A stretch of DNA of 64,000 nt, taken from NCBI RefSeq assembly GCF_000383915.1, contig NZ_KB912942.1, positions 7,747,279-7,811,278 of the forward strand, in the 5' to 3' direction. Positions 8,222 through 17,445 of this stretch are shown here, one piece after another (position 1 is the stretch's first letter; every line of letters begins with the position of its first letter). The notes beneath the pieces were generated by a model. The model saw nothing but the letters and a program-made list of their open reading frames with translations, was not told the origin of the DNA and did no database searches. The translations under genes were made by a program, and so were the position numbers. The stretch is from Amycolatopsis benzoatilytica AK 16/65. GTDB taxonomy: Bacteria; Actinomycetota; Actinomycetes; Mycobacteriales; Pseudonocardiaceae.

Positions 8222-9445
8222 TCAGCCGAGCATGAGGAGGACTTGCAACTCGCCGACGAGGAACCCGATCGCCCCGCCCACCGCGATCAGCTTCCATTCG
8301 TCCTGCCGGAACGCCGGCCGGAGCAGGCCCTCGAACTCCAGCGGCGTCAGCGCGAGCATCCGCTGCTCCACCATCTTCGCCACGTCCATCGCCTCGGTCA
8401 GGTAGCCCTCGGCGTAGCGTGCGGTCAACGGCAGCTCGGCCAGTGCCCGCTCCGCCGCGGCGTGCTTCATTTCCTGCAGCCGTTTCGTCCCGACGGCGAG
8501 CGCGACCACTGGTTTCGCCGCGCTGACCTGCGCGTCCACCGCGTGCCCGACAGCGCGTTCGACCATCGCCACCAGCCGGTCCGACTTCGGGCCGCGCAGC
8601 AGCGCTTCGAGCAGGTTCGGCACCGTCAGCACCTCGTTGGCGACCAGCTCGCCGTACTGCCGGGCCACTTCGGCGCGCCGCCGCTGGAACTTGCCCTGCA
8701 GGATCACCCGCCCCAGCCGCACCGGTTCCCGCGGCAGGAAGATCATCTTGATCGCCAGCCAGTCGGTGAACAGCCCGATCGCGCCGCCGAACAGCGGCAG
8801 TACCAACGGCTGCCGGGTGAACGCCCAGACCAGCGCCTGCACCACGCCGAGCACGAAGCCGAACACGATGCCGGCGCGGGCGATGAACGTCATCTCCGGC
8901 CGGGACGTTTCGCGGATCAGCCGGACCAGCAGCGCCCGGTCGCGGGTGAGCCGTTCGACGGTCATGTGCCGGACGTCGAGCACCTCGTCCAGGTTGTCGC
9001 GCACCTCGTCCAGGAACTCCTGGACCAGCTGCGGAGCGCTAGCTTGCACTTGCTTGATCAGTATTTCCTGGGCGATCGTGGGCATCACCTCCCACAGCCG
9101 CGGATGGTGCTGTTCGAGCACGTCGCGGGCGATCCCGTCGACCGCGCGCAGCAGCGGCTGTTCGAGCTCGCGGGTGATGATCGCCGGATCGACCCGGGCG
9201 AAGACCTCTTCGATGTCGAGCAGGTTCGAGGTGAGCAGGTCGGTCGCGATCGCCGCCATCCGGCCGCCGTGCTTGGGCACCACGCCCTGCCAGCCGAAGA
9301 CCGGCTTGATCCCGACGAATTCGAGCGGCCGGAACATCATTTCGATGGCGACGCGCTTGGTCACGTAGCCGATCAGCGCGGCGACGAACGGCATCGAGGC
9401 GTACACCGGCCAGTGCCGCGCGAAGTCGTCCAGCACCGCGTCCAC
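8222..9445 (-). CDS. DUF445 family membrane protein, copy 1 of 3
   Basis: The 407-residue protein has a hydrophobic N-terminus with the family mark ALIGYVTKRVAIEMMFRPLE. A central membrane hairpin carries a related block, GLFTDWLAIKMIFLPREP, so the protein shows an internal duplication. A C-terminal membrane segment closes with EWKLIAVGGAIGFLVGELQ. The long middle part is predicted helical and soluble. The GTG start at 9445 follows GGGGAGGGAG. Function of the family is unknown. It is the last of three tandem paralogues reading leftward. It differs from the others mainly in the central region and is the most divergent copy by eye. Confidence 0.85.
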   Translation of the reverse strand: MDAVLDDFARHWPVYASMPFVAALIGYVTKRVAIEMMFRPLEFVGIKPVFGWQGVVPKHGGRMAAIATDLLTSNLLDIEEVFARVDPAIITRELEQPLLRAVDGIARDVLEQHHPRLWEVMPTIAQEILIKQVQASAPQLVQEFLDEVRDNLDEVLDVRHMTVERLTRDRALLVRLIRETSRPEMTFIARAGIVFGFVLGVVQALVWAFTRQPLVLPLFGGAIGLFTDWLAIKMIFLPREPVRLGRVILQGKFQRRRAEVARQYGELVANEVLTVPNLLEALLRGPKSDRLVAMVERAVGHAVDAQVSAAKPVVALAVGTKRLQEMKHAAAERALAELPLTARYAEGYLTEAMDVAKMVEQRMLALTPLEFEGLLRPAFRQDEWKLIAVGGAIGFLVGELQVLLMLG

Positions 9446-9491
9446 CGGGTCTCCCTCCCCGCTCGGAAGGAAACCGTATCGCGTGCGCTCG

Positions 9492-10706
9492 CTAACCGAG
9501 GAGCAGCAGCGCCTGCAGTTCGCCGACCAGTCCGCCGATCACCGCGCCGACCGCGATCAGCTTCCACTCGTCTTGGCGGAACGCGGGCCGCAGCAGCTGC
9601 TCGAACTCCAGCGGAGTGAGCCGGCGCATCCGGTCGACGATGGTGTTGCGCACGTCCAGCGCGTTCACCGCGTACGTCTCCGCATGCCGGATCGTGTCCG
9701 GCACCCGCTCGGCCGCCTTCTCGGCTGCGGCCTGCTTCATTTCCTGGAACCGCTTCGTGCCCACCGCGATCGCGACGAACGGCTTCACGACGCTCGCCTG
9801 CGCGTCGATCGTCTTCTGCACCTCGCGGCTGATCAGGCTGAACAGCCGGTCGGACTTCGGCCCGCGCAACACGGCTTCCAGCAGGTTCGGCACGGTGATG
9901 ATCTCGCGGGCGATCATGTCGCCGTAGTCGGCGGCGACCTCGTCGCGGCGCTTCTGGAACACGCCCTGCCAGGTGTAGAAGCCGAAGAACCGCCGAGGCT
10001 CGCGCGGCAGGAAGATCATCTTGAGCGCGAGCCAGTCGGTGAACCAGCCGATCCCGAGTCCGAACAGCGGCAGCACGATCGGCGATTTCGTCAGCGTCCA
10101 CACGAGCAGCTGCACACAGCCGAGGGCAAACCCGAACACGATGCCGGAACGGGCGATGAACCGCATTTCCGGCCGGGAGATGTCGCGGATCAGCCGGTTC
10201 AGCAATGCCTTGTCGCGCACCAGGTTCGTCACGACCATGTGCTTGAGGTCGAGCACGTCCTCGATGTTCTGCGAGATCTCGCGCATGATCTTGGTGATCG
10301 CCCGCGGCGCCTCGGCCTGGACGCGTTTCAGCAGCAGCTGCTGCGCACCCGAGGGCAGCATTTCCCACAGTCGCGGCTGATAGGTCTCCATGACCTCGCG
10401 GGTGACGTCCTCGACCACGCGCAGCAGCGGCTGCTCGATTTCCTTCGCGACCTGCGCCGGGTCGAGCCGGGCGAAGATCTCCCGCGGGTCGACCAGGTTG
10501 CTGGTGAGCATTTCGGTCGCGGTGCTGGCCATCCGCTCGGCGTTCGCGGGCAGCACGCCCTGCCAGCCGAAGACCGGCTTGATCCCGACGAATTCGAGCG
10601 GCCGGAACATCATTTCGATGGCGACGCGCTTGGTCACGTAGCCGATCAACGCGGCGATGAACGGCATGGAGACGTACACCGGCCAATGCTCGGCGAAAGT
10701 GTGCAC
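9492..10706 (-). CDS. DUF445 family membrane protein, copy 2 of 3
   Basis: This 404-residue paralogue has the same layout: N-terminal GYVTKRVAIEMMFRPLEFVG, central WFTDWLALKMIFLPREP and C-terminal EWKLIAVGAVIGGLVGELQ. The GTG at 10706 is taken as the start because GGGAGGGG lies eight bases upstream and the length then matches the neighbours. A longer open frame continues upstream but encodes no family sequence. The spacer to copy 1 is 46 bases. No substrate or partner is known. Confidence 0.85.
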   Translation of the reverse strand: MHTFAEHWPVYVSMPFIAALIGYVTKRVAIEMMFRPLEFVGIKPVFGWQGVLPANAERMASTATEMLTSNLVDPREIFARLDPAQVAKEIEQPLLRVVEDVTREVMETYQPRLWEMLPSGAQQLLLKRVQAEAPRAITKIMREISQNIEDVLDLKHMVVTNLVRDKALLNRLIRDISRPEMRFIARSGIVFGFALGCVQLLVWTLTKSPIVLPLFGLGIGWFTDWLALKMIFLPREPRRFFGFYTWQGVFQKRRDEVAADYGDMIAREIITVPNLLEAVLRGPKSDRLFSLISREVQKTIDAQASVVKPFVAIAVGTKRFQEMKQAAAEKAAERVPDTIRHAETYAVNALDVRNTIVDRMRRLTPLEFEQLLRPAFRQDEWKLIAVGAVIGGLVGELQALLLLG

Positions 10707-10801
10707 GCGCGGACCCCTCCCGTATCGCTCACCGGGAACGGTAACCCGCGAGTTCCTTCCGCGTCCTCCGACCGTCCTCAACGGACGGCAGGGCCGCCGA
10801 G

Positions 10802-12025
10802 TCACCCCAGAATCAGCAGGACCTGCAACTCGCCGACCAGCCCGCCGATGATCGCGCCGACCGCGATCAGCTTCCATTCGTCCTGCTGGAAGGCCGGCCG
10901 GAGAATGCCCTCGAACTCCAGCGGCGTCAGCTGCTGCATCTTCTCGACGATCGTGTTGCGGACGTCGAGCGCGTCGGTCGCGTAGCTCTCGACGTGCTGC
11001 ACGGTCTCCGACAGGTAGGCGATGACCTTCTCCGCGGCGGCCTGTTTCATCTGCTGGTACTCGCGTCCGCCGACGGTCAGCGCGACGAGCGGCTTCGCGA
11101 GCCCGGCCTGTGAGTCGATGGTCCGCTGGACTTCGCGGGTGACGAGCGCGAACAGCTTGTCCGCGCGCGGCCCGGTGAGGATGGCTTCGAGGACGTTCCG
11201 CACGGTGAGGACTTCTTCGGCGATCAACGCACCGTAGTCCGCGGCGACCTGCTTCCGGCGTTTCTGGAACATGCCCTGCCAGCTGAAAAAGAGGAAGCGG
11301 CGCTGCTCGCGTGGGTAGAAGATCATCTTGAGGGCGAGCCAGTCCGTGACGAAGCCTGTGACGAAACCGAAGACGGGCATGATGATCGGCTGTTTGGTGA
11401 GTGCCCAGGCGACGAGCTGGACGAGCCCGATCACGAACCCGAACCAGATCCCGCTGCGCGCGATGAACCGGAACTCCGGCGCGGCGACCTCGCGGATCAG
11501 CCGGCAGGTGAGCGATTTGTCCCGGACCATCGCGTTGATCAGCATGTCGTTGACGTCGAGGACCTCGTCGATATTGGCGGACACTTCGCGCATCAGCCGC
11601 TTCACGACTTCCGGCGCCTGCGCCCGGACCCGGTCGACGAGCACCTGCTGCGCGCGGCCGGGCAGCAGCTCCCACAGCCGCGGCTGGTAGGTCTCGAGTA
11701 CTTCCCGAGTGACCTCGTCGACGGCCTTGAGCAGCGGTTCCTCCAGCTGCGCGACCATTTCCTCCGGATCGAGCCGGGCGAACACTTCGCGCGGGTCGAG
11801 GAGGTTCTTGGTCAGCAGGTCGACCGCGGTGGTGGCCATCCGCCGGGAGTTGGCCGGGATGACTCCCTGCCAGCCGAGGAAGGGCCGGATGCCGCGGAAC
11901 TCAAGCGGCCGGAACATCATCTCGATGGCCACGCGCTTGGTCAGATAGCCGATCAGTGCCGCGATGAACGGCATGGTCGCGTACACGTGCCAGTGCGCGC
12001 CAAGGTCGGCGACGATGGCTTCCAT
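10802..12025 (-). CDS. DUF445 family membrane protein, copy 3 of 3
   Basis: This 407-residue paralogue is the promoter-proximal member of the row. Its marks are GYLTKRVAIEMMFRPLEFRG near the N-terminus, FVTDWLALKMIFYPREQ in the middle, and a closing membrane segment EWKLIAVGAIIGGLVGELQ. The ATG at 12025 has GGGGAC upstream. It is divergent from the coiled-coil gene, with 126 bases between the starts. Three adjacent full-length copies argue for tandem duplication and perhaps hetero-oligomers in the membrane; that is inference. Confidence 0.85.
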   Translation of the reverse strand: MEAIVADLGAHWHVYATMPFIAALIGYLTKRVAIEMMFRPLEFRGIRPFLGWQGVIPANSRRMATTAVDLLTKNLLDPREVFARLDPEEMVAQLEEPLLKAVDEVTREVLETYQPRLWELLPGRAQQVLVDRVRAQAPEVVKRLMREVSANIDEVLDVNDMLINAMVRDKSLTCRLIREVAAPEFRFIARSGIWFGFVIGLVQLVAWALTKQPIIMPVFGFVTGFVTDWLALKMIFYPREQRRFLFFSWQGMFQKRRKQVAADYGALIAEEVLTVRNVLEAILTGPRADKLFALVTREVQRTIDSQAGLAKPLVALTVGGREYQQMKQAAAEKVIAYLSETVQHVESYATDALDVRNTIVEKMQQLTPLEFEGILRPAFQQDEWKLIAVGAIIGGLVGELQVLLILG

Positions 12026-12151
12026 GCGTGTCCCCGTTCGCCCGCGCAGTAGGTCGAGACAGGATGCCATGCGTGACGGCTGGTTTCGCGCTTTGTAATG
12101 CAGCCGTTTGGCGGTACGTGCTTGCGGTGCTCCGATCACTATGGTGGCCCG

Positions 12152-13660
12152 ATGGTCGCGCCTCAAAAGCCGCAGCATCCCGCCTTCGCCCATGTTCGCA
12201 AGGGCTACGACCCGCTGCAGGTGGACGTCCGCCTCGCCGAGGTCGACGCCCGGGTGCACGAACTGACCCGTGAAGTCGCCGCGACCGCCCGGGGCCGCGA
12301 CGAGGCGGTCGCGACGGCCGGCGAGCTGACCAAGGCCCTCACTACCGCCCAGCAGGAACTCTCTGAGGCGAAGGCGGCGCTGGTCCGAGTCACGTCGAGT
12401 CCCGCTGGTGCGGGCGCGATCTCCGAACGCGTCCGGATGATGGTGCAGCTGGCCGAGGAGGAGATCGCGGACCTGCGCCGCTCGGCGGAGGCGGACGCCG
12501 AGTCGACGCGCACCGAGGCGGACCGATACGCGCACGAAACCCAGCGCGCAGCGGACAAAGCGGCCAAAGAGGGAGAAGTGGAGCGGCAGCGGGTGCTGGC
12601 TTCGCTGCAGGCCGATTTCGCCGCGCGGACTGAGGAGCTGGAGTCCCGGATCGCGGCGGCCGAGCAGGACCTGGCCGCGCGGCAGGAGGAGCTGGCGGCC
12701 CGCGTCGCGGCGACGGACGCGGACATCGCGGCCCGGACGGCGGACCTGGAAGCGCGGATCAAGGCGGGCAACGAAGACATCGCGGCCCGCACCGCGACGG
12801 CCGACGCGGACATCGCCTCGCGTACCGAGGCGGCCAATCAAGACATCGCTTCGCGTACTGAAGCGGCCAATCAAGACATCGCCGCGCGCACTGCTGCGGC
12901 GGATCAGGACATCGAGACCCGAACCGCCGCGGCCAACGCGGAGATCGCGTCCCGGACTGAGGCAGCTGACCAGGCCCGTACGGAAGCCGACCAGACCGCC
13001 GCCGCTGCCCGCGCGGCAGCCGACGAAGCCGCCGCCACGGCCCGCGCGGAGGCCGACCAGGCCGCGCTGGCAGCGCGTACTGCTGCCGATGAAGCCGCGG
13101 CAGCCGCCCGCGCGAAGGCGGACGCCGAGGCGGAGGAAGCCCGTGCCGCCGCCGACGCCGAAGCCCACCGCGTCCGCACCGAAGCCGACGAAGCCGCAGC
13201 GCTGGCGCGAGCCGCTGCTGACGAGGAATCGGCCCGCCTGCGCGCCGAAGCCGACGCCGCGGCGGAGGCCAAAGCCGCCGAGGTGCGCGCTGAAGCCGAC
13301 CGTCGCGCGTCGGAGGAGATCGCCGTCCGGAAGTCGCAGGCCGAAACCGCGCTCGCGGACGCGCTGCAGAAGCAGACCGAAGCGACCGAATCCCGGACGT
13401 TGGCGCTCGACTTGCGGATGAAGGTCGCCGACCGGATCGCCGCGACGAACCAGGCGGTCCAGGAGGCGCTTCGGTTCCTGGGTTCTTCGGAAGAGGAAGC
13501 GCCCGAGCCGCCCGCGGACTCCGCCGCCGCAGCTGCCGATGGCTCCCAGTCAACGCCCCCGCCGGCCGAGGCCGCGGCGGATGCGCAGCCTTCCGACGCG
13601 TCAGCACCACGAACCGGCAACGGTCACCGCCCCGGACGCCCCCGAGCAGGCCGATCCTGA
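12152..13660 (+). CDS. DivIVA-like long coiled-coil protein with 11-residue repeats
   Basis: The 502-residue protein is very rich in Ala, Glu, Arg and Asp. The N-terminus (HVRKGYDPLQVDVRLAEVDARV) resembles the DivIVA/Wag31 membrane-targeting start. Almost all of the rest is predicted coiled coil. Residues 209-274 are six tandem units of the form DIAARTAAADQ, and residues 275-400 continue with units like ARAEADQAALA. This 11-residue periodicity is typical of hendecad coiled coils such as the actinomycete scaffold proteins Scy and FilP. The tail from about residue 445 is Pro/Ala-rich and disordered. A cytoskeletal or polar-growth role is inferred. The ATG at 12152 is used because the DivIVA-like start follows directly. 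Confidence 0.75.
   Translation: MVAPQKPQHPAFAHVRKGYDPLQVDVRLAEVDARVHELTREVAATARGRDEAVATAGELTKALTTAQQELSEAKAALVRVTSSPAGAGAISERVRMMVQLAEEEIADLRRSAEADAESTRTEADRYAHETQRAADKAAKEGEVERQRVLASLQADFAARTEELESRIAAAEQDLAARQEELAARVAATDADIAARTADLEARIKAGNEDIAARTATADADIASRTEAANQDIASRTEAANQDIAARTAAADQDIETRTAAANAEIASRTEAADQARTEADQTAAAARAAADEAAATARAEADQAALAARTAADEAAAAARAKADAEAEEARAAADAEAHRVRTEADEAAALARAAADEESARLRAEADAAAEAKAAEVRAEADRRASEEIAVRKSQAETALADALQKQTEATESRTLALDLRMKVADRIAATNQAVQEALRFLGSSEEEAPEPPADSAAAAADGSQSTPPPAEAAADAQPSDASAPRTGNGHRPGRPRAGRS
12776..12973 (+). repeat. six tandem 33-base units inside the coiled-coil gene
   Basis: Units start at 12776, 12809, 12842, 12875, 12908 and 12941, each encoding 11 residues beginning DIAxRT or a variant. 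Units 3 and 4 are the most similar in DNA. The array is in frame, so copy-number changes would lengthen or shorten the rod without breaking it. Confidence 0.85.
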
Positions 13661-13799
13661 CCGGCCGGTGAAGGTCCTCGGCGGCTCTGTCTGGTAGCCA
13701 ACGAGATCGATCGGTGCGGGGCCACGTGGTCTTTCCAGCAAAGGGTTTGACCGCTCGGCCTCGCCGACTAACCGCGCGACATCTCCCTCTCCGGTCGCA

Positions 13800-15239
13800 T
13801 CACCCCACCGCTACCGCGAACAACTCTTCATCGATCCATCCGCGATCCCGCAGCGCGCGGCAAAACCGTTGGTACGAGTCCATCATCGCCGCTGCCTCCG
13901 CGAGGTCCGGCTCGATCAACGCCCCTGCCGGCGCGCCCGCGCCTGCCGTGCTCAGCCCACCTCCGGCACCTCCCGCCGCGGCAAGCAGCGCCGCGCCGTA
14001 CCCCGTTTCGGCCTGAGCCGCGACCCGCAATCCGAGTCCGGTCACCGTCGCCCGGATTCGAGTCCACAGCGGACTCTTGCTGCCGCCTCCGGCCGCGAGA
14101 AGCGGTCCCTGTACCGGAACGCCCAGTCGCCGCAGGTGATCCAACGCCAGCCGCTCCAGGAAAGCGACTCCCTCCAGCCGGGCACGGTGCAGCTCGACCT
14201 CGTCGGCCGGGGTGCCGAGCACAAAGCCCGCTGCCTCGGAGTGTGCGAACGGAAAGCGTTCTCCCTTGCGGCGCAGCGGAAACGCCACCACGCGAGCCGG
14301 GCCGCGGGCGGCGGCGGCAGCGTCCAGCCGGGCCAGTCCCGGACTGTCCGAAACGGACTCGCCACCGGTGTTCGACGCGCCACCCGGCAACCACCAGCCG
14401 TCCGGATGCCGGTGGCTGTACATGACTCCGGTCGGGTCCGGAACCAGCGACTCCGTGACGCCTTTCAGGACGTACGTCGTCCCGAGAATCCCTACGAACC
14501 GCCCCGGCTCCACCGCACCCGCGGCAAGCTGCCCGGCACAGCCGTCGGTCATGCCCGCCACGACGAGGCAGCCGGCGGGGAGCCCGGCGACCGGCACGGA
14601 AACCTCGCCGAGCACGGTCGTCGGAGCGACCACTGGCGGCAGCATGTCCTCTGCCACGCCCAAACCGGCGAACACCTCGGACGGCCATTCCCCGGCCAGC
14701 GGGTCGTATCCGCTCTTGAGCGCGTGCGACCAGTCCGCGGCGACCGGGTGCCCGGTCAGGACCGCCGCGATCACCTCCGGCGTGTGCCGGACGCCGACCG
14801 TTTCGGTGTGCTCGGCCAGCCAGGCGATCCGCCCGAGTGCCGCGGTCGGCGAGACGCCCGAGCCCAGCCTCCGCCACCGGTCGGCACCGAGTTCCGCGGC
14901 TTTCGCATTGCTGTCCGCGCCCCGCCGGTCGTCGTACATCAACGCGGGCGTGACCGGCTCGCCCATCGCGTCGACGCCGACGATCGTGCCGGACGTCGCC
15001 GCGATCGCCACCGCGGAAACCTCCGCGCCGCGCTGGGGTAGCGCGGCGGTGAGCTCGGTCAGCACGGAACCGACCGCGGGCCACCACGCGGACGGATCCT
15101 GTTCGCTGCGGCCGTCGCCCGTCCGCACCGGCGCCGGAAGCGACGCCGATGCGGTGGCGAGGACCGAGCCGCCGCGCACCGCGAAGGCCCGAACCCCCGC
15201 GGTGGCGACGTCGATGCCGACCGAGACCCGCTCGTTCAC
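13800..15239 (-). CDS. FGGY-family sugar kinase, D-ribulokinase-like
   Basis: The 479-residue sugar kinase has two actin-like ATPase domains. The N-terminal phosphate loop VGIDVATAGVRAF, the segment ATSGTIVGVD, and GWWLPGGASNTGGE followed by AAGGGSKSPLW in the C-terminal domain are visible. The GGASNTGG block recalls the small D-ribulose kinases (plant XK-1 type), so D-ribulose or a related ketose is the best guess. Its GTG start overlaps the stop of the upstream permease gene (GTGA), so transport and phosphorylation of the substrate are probably coupled in expression. It lies at the far end of the left arm of the polyol block. Confidence 0.82.
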   Translation of the reverse strand: MNERVSVGIDVATAGVRAFAVRGGSVLATASASLPAPVRTGDGRSEQDPSAWWPAVGSVLTELTAALPQRGAEVSAVAIAATSGTIVGVDAMGEPVTPALMYDDRRGADSNAKAAELGADRWRRLGSGVSPTAALGRIAWLAEHTETVGVRHTPEVIAAVLTGHPVAADWSHALKSGYDPLAGEWPSEVFAGLGVAEDMLPPVVAPTTVLGEVSVPVAGLPAGCLVVAGMTDGCAGQLAAGAVEPGRFVGILGTTYVLKGVTESLVPDPTGVMYSHRHPDGWWLPGGASNTGGESVSDSPGLARLDAAAAARGPARVVAFPLRRKGERFPFAHSEAAGFVLGTPADEVELHRARLEGVAFLERLALDHLRRLGVPVQGPLLAAGGGSKSPLWTRIRATVTGLGLRVAAQAETGYGAALLAAAGGAGGGLSTAGAGAPAGALIEPDLAEAAAMMDSYQRFCRALRDRGWIDEELFAVAVG

Positions 15240-16567
15240 GCCGTGCTGACCCTCTCTTCGACATCGTGCAGGCTGGCCTCATTCTCGATCGCCCGCTCGG
15301 TTTCCTCCGGCAGCTTCAGGAACCGGACCAGCACCGCGGCCACCAGGTACAACGCGGCGAAAATGATGACTACGCCAGCGGCGCCGGCCGGGCCGAGGAA
15401 CAGCGACACGATCGCCGGTCCAACGAACGCCGCCGCTCCGGCGCCGAGGTTCAGCAACGCCATCGCGCCGCCCTTGTGCTCTGGCGCCAGCGAGGGAAGC
15501 AGCGCGGAGATCGGCACGAACCCGGCGAGCGTCGCCCCGTAGAGCGCGCCGACGATCAGCGCGAGCCAGTAGTACTGCGCGCCCATCGCGACCGGTACGA
15601 AGTACAGCAGCAGGATCGAGATCGCGCAGCCGATCGCGCCGAACCAGAAAATCGTGGTGCGCCAGCCGATCCGGTCGCTCAGCACGCCGAAGATCAGGTT
15701 GAAGAAGATGTTCGTCCCGTAGATCACCGACACCAGCAGCAGCCACCGGCTCTCCCCGAAGCCGATCTGCGAGATGAAGATCGTCGGGAAGAACACCAGC
15801 ATGCCGAACTCGGGCGCGGTGTTGATGACCCGCACGATCATGCCGATGCCGACCCGCGGCTTCTTCCAGGCGATCGACACGCTGGACACCAGGCTCTGCA
15901 CTGGTTTCACGTCCGGCGGCGCGAGGCGGCGGTAGCCGGTCCGCTGCCGGACGCCGAGCACCGCCACGAGGCCGCCGACGGCGAGCAGCGCGACCGCGAC
16001 CCACAAAGTGCCGTAATGACCGAACATCGGATTGGTGAAGCTCGCGACGAGCGCGCCGAGCGTGGGCAGGCCGCCGGTGAAGGCGAAGTAGAACCAGCCG
16101 ACCGCGGCGCCGAGCCGGGCGACCGGGGCCACCGCAGTGATCCACACCAGGAAGCCGAACGCGAACATCGGGTAGCCGAATCCCCTGATGCCGTAGCAGA
16201 TCAACATCGCCGCGTAGTTCCCGCTGGCCAGGCCGAGCGTCAGGAACAGCACGTCGAACACCAGCCAGATGGCCAGCCCGACGATCATCACCCGCCGCGG
16301 TCCCCACAGTTCGGACAGCGCGCCGGAAAGCCATGACGCCAGCATGACCGCCACGCCGTACACGGTGATCACGTACGAGGCTTTGATTTCCGTGCCCGCG
16401 CCGTTGCCCGTCATGTACGGCGCGATGAAGCCGGACTCCACCCCGTCGCCGATCATGAACAGGAGCAGCCCGACATAGCCGAGGAACAGGGGCGCGGGCA
16501 GCCCCCACCTCGTGAGTAAGCGCCCGAAGCCCGACTTGGGCAACCCCGCTGTTGCCGACTCGTTCAT
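15236..16567 (-). CDS. MFS transporter, polyol permease-like
   Basis: This is a 443-residue, 12-helix major facilitator. It has the family loop GALSELWGPRRVMIVG after helix 2 and GVLSDRIGWRTT in the second half. The opening region (LGYVGLLLFMIGDGVESGFIAPYM) and overall pattern resemble the ribitol/arabitol permease group; this is recognition, not a search. The ATG at 16567 is chosen over an ATG four codons upstream because GGAGG fits the former. It overlaps the downstream kinase gene. It probably imports the pentitol or tetritol that the locus degrades. Confidence 0.8.
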   Translation of the reverse strand: MNESATAGLPKSGFGRLLTRWGLPAPLFLGYVGLLLFMIGDGVESGFIAPYMTGNGAGTEIKASYVITVYGVAVMLASWLSGALSELWGPRRVMIVGLAIWLVFDVLFLTLGLASGNYAAMLICYGIRGFGYPMFAFGFLVWITAVAPVARLGAAVGWFYFAFTGGLPTLGALVASFTNPMFGHYGTLWVAVALLAVGGLVAVLGVRQRTGYRRLAPPDVKPVQSLVSSVSIAWKKPRVGIGMIVRVINTAPEFGMLVFFPTIFISQIGFGESRWLLLVSVIYGTNIFFNLIFGVLSDRIGWRTTIFWFGAIGCAISILLLYFVPVAMGAQYYWLALIVGALYGATLAGFVPISALLPSLAPEHKGGAMALLNLGAGAAAFVGPAIVSLFLGPAGAAGVVIIFAALYLVAAVLVRFLKLPEETERAIENEASLHDVEERVSTA

Positions 16568-16607
16568 ACACGCCTCCATGACGTCGAGATCGAACGTATC
16601 ATGGACC

Positions 16608-16633
16608 GTGTGAACTTCGCACGCAAGAGTGTT
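16608..16633. promoter_or_regulatory. candidate DeoR operator upstream of the permease-kinase operon
   Basis: The 76-base gap between the permease start and the regulator stop contains GTGTGAAC (16608-16615) and GCAAGAGTGTT (16623-16633). Both elements recur in the divergent promoter at 18074-18089, the second as its complement AACACTCTTGC. Sharing between two promoters of the same locus suggests a common binding site for the DeoR-type regulator lying between them. Confidence 0.5.
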
Positions 16634-16643
16634 ATGAAGTCGA

Positions 16644-17438
16644 TCAGTCGTCGGGGTCTTCGGCGACCTGCACCTCGACGTGACTGCGCAGCTCGTCCGC
16701 GTAGTGCGGATCGGTGTCCGCGTCCACGATCAGCAGGTCGTAGTCGTCGAGCGGGGCGAGCCGGTGCAGCGCGGTGCGCTTCATCTTGCTGTGGTCCATC
16801 AGCAGCACCTTCTGCCGCGCGGCGGCGAGCATCGCCCGCTTGATCATCACGATCTCGGGCTCCTGATGGAACGTCATCGACGCGGTCATCGCCGAGGTCG
16901 ACACGAAGGCGATGTCCACCGAAAGCCGTTCGATCGACTCGATGCTCTGCATGCCGAGGAACGAGTCGTGCGTGGGCGAGTAGTCGCCGCCGATGCAGAT
17001 CAGCCGCAGCTCGTGCACGTTCTTGAGCACGTCGATCGCGGCGAGGTAGTTCGTGGCCACGGTCAGCGGCGTGACGTCGACCAGCAGCTTCGCCAGCGCG
17101 AGGGCGCTGGTGGAGTCGTCGAGCAGCACCGACATGCCGGGTTCCACGTGCTCCACCGCGTGCATCGCGATCAACCGCTTGGCGTCGACGTGCGCGTTCA
17201 TCCGGTATTCGGCGTTGCTCTCGAATACCGTCGACGGCATCGCCGAGACCCCGCCGCGGTATTTCCGGACGAGGCCGCGCCGGGACAGCTCGTCGATGTC
17301 GCGGTGCACCGTCATCATGCTGACCCCGAGCAGGTCGACCAGCTCGCCGATGGTCGCCGAGCCCTGTCGGAACACGTGGTCGGTCAGCCTCTGCTGACGG
17401 TTCTCCCGGGGATGGCTGGCAGGTTTTTCGCTCGGCAT
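16644..17438 (-). CDS. DeoR-family sugar-phosphate-responsive regulator
   Basis: The 264-residue regulator has an N-terminal DeoR winged helix (RQQRLTDHVFRQGSATIGELVDLLGVSMMTVHRDIDELSRRGLVRKYRGGV) and a C-terminal sensor domain of the sugar-phosphate isomerase-like fold (IGGDYSPTHDSFLG, LLMDHSKMKR). Family members usually repress carbon-source operons until a phosphorylated sugar binds. The ATG at 17438 is seven bases after the phosphatase stop; an upstream in-frame ATG falls inside that gene. It sits between the two arms of the polyol block and probably controls both, as the shared promoter motifs suggest. Confidence 0.88.
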   Translation of the reverse strand: MPSEKPASHPRENRQQRLTDHVFRQGSATIGELVDLLGVSMMTVHRDIDELSRRGLVRKYRGGVSAMPSTVFESNAEYRMNAHVDAKRLIAMHAVEHVEPGMSVLLDDSTSALALAKLLVDVTPLTVATNYLAAIDVLKNVHELRLICIGGDYSPTHDSFLGMQSIESIERLSVDIAFVSTSAMTASMTFHQEPEIVMIKRAMLAAARQKVLLMDHSKMKRTALHRLAPLDDYDLLIVDADTDPHYADELRSHVEVQVAEDPDD

Positions 17439-17445
17439 GCCGTGA

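Noticed and set aside
12776..12973. CRISPR-like array with 33-base period
   Set aside because: The units are contiguous, in frame and encode a coiled coil; there are no spacers.
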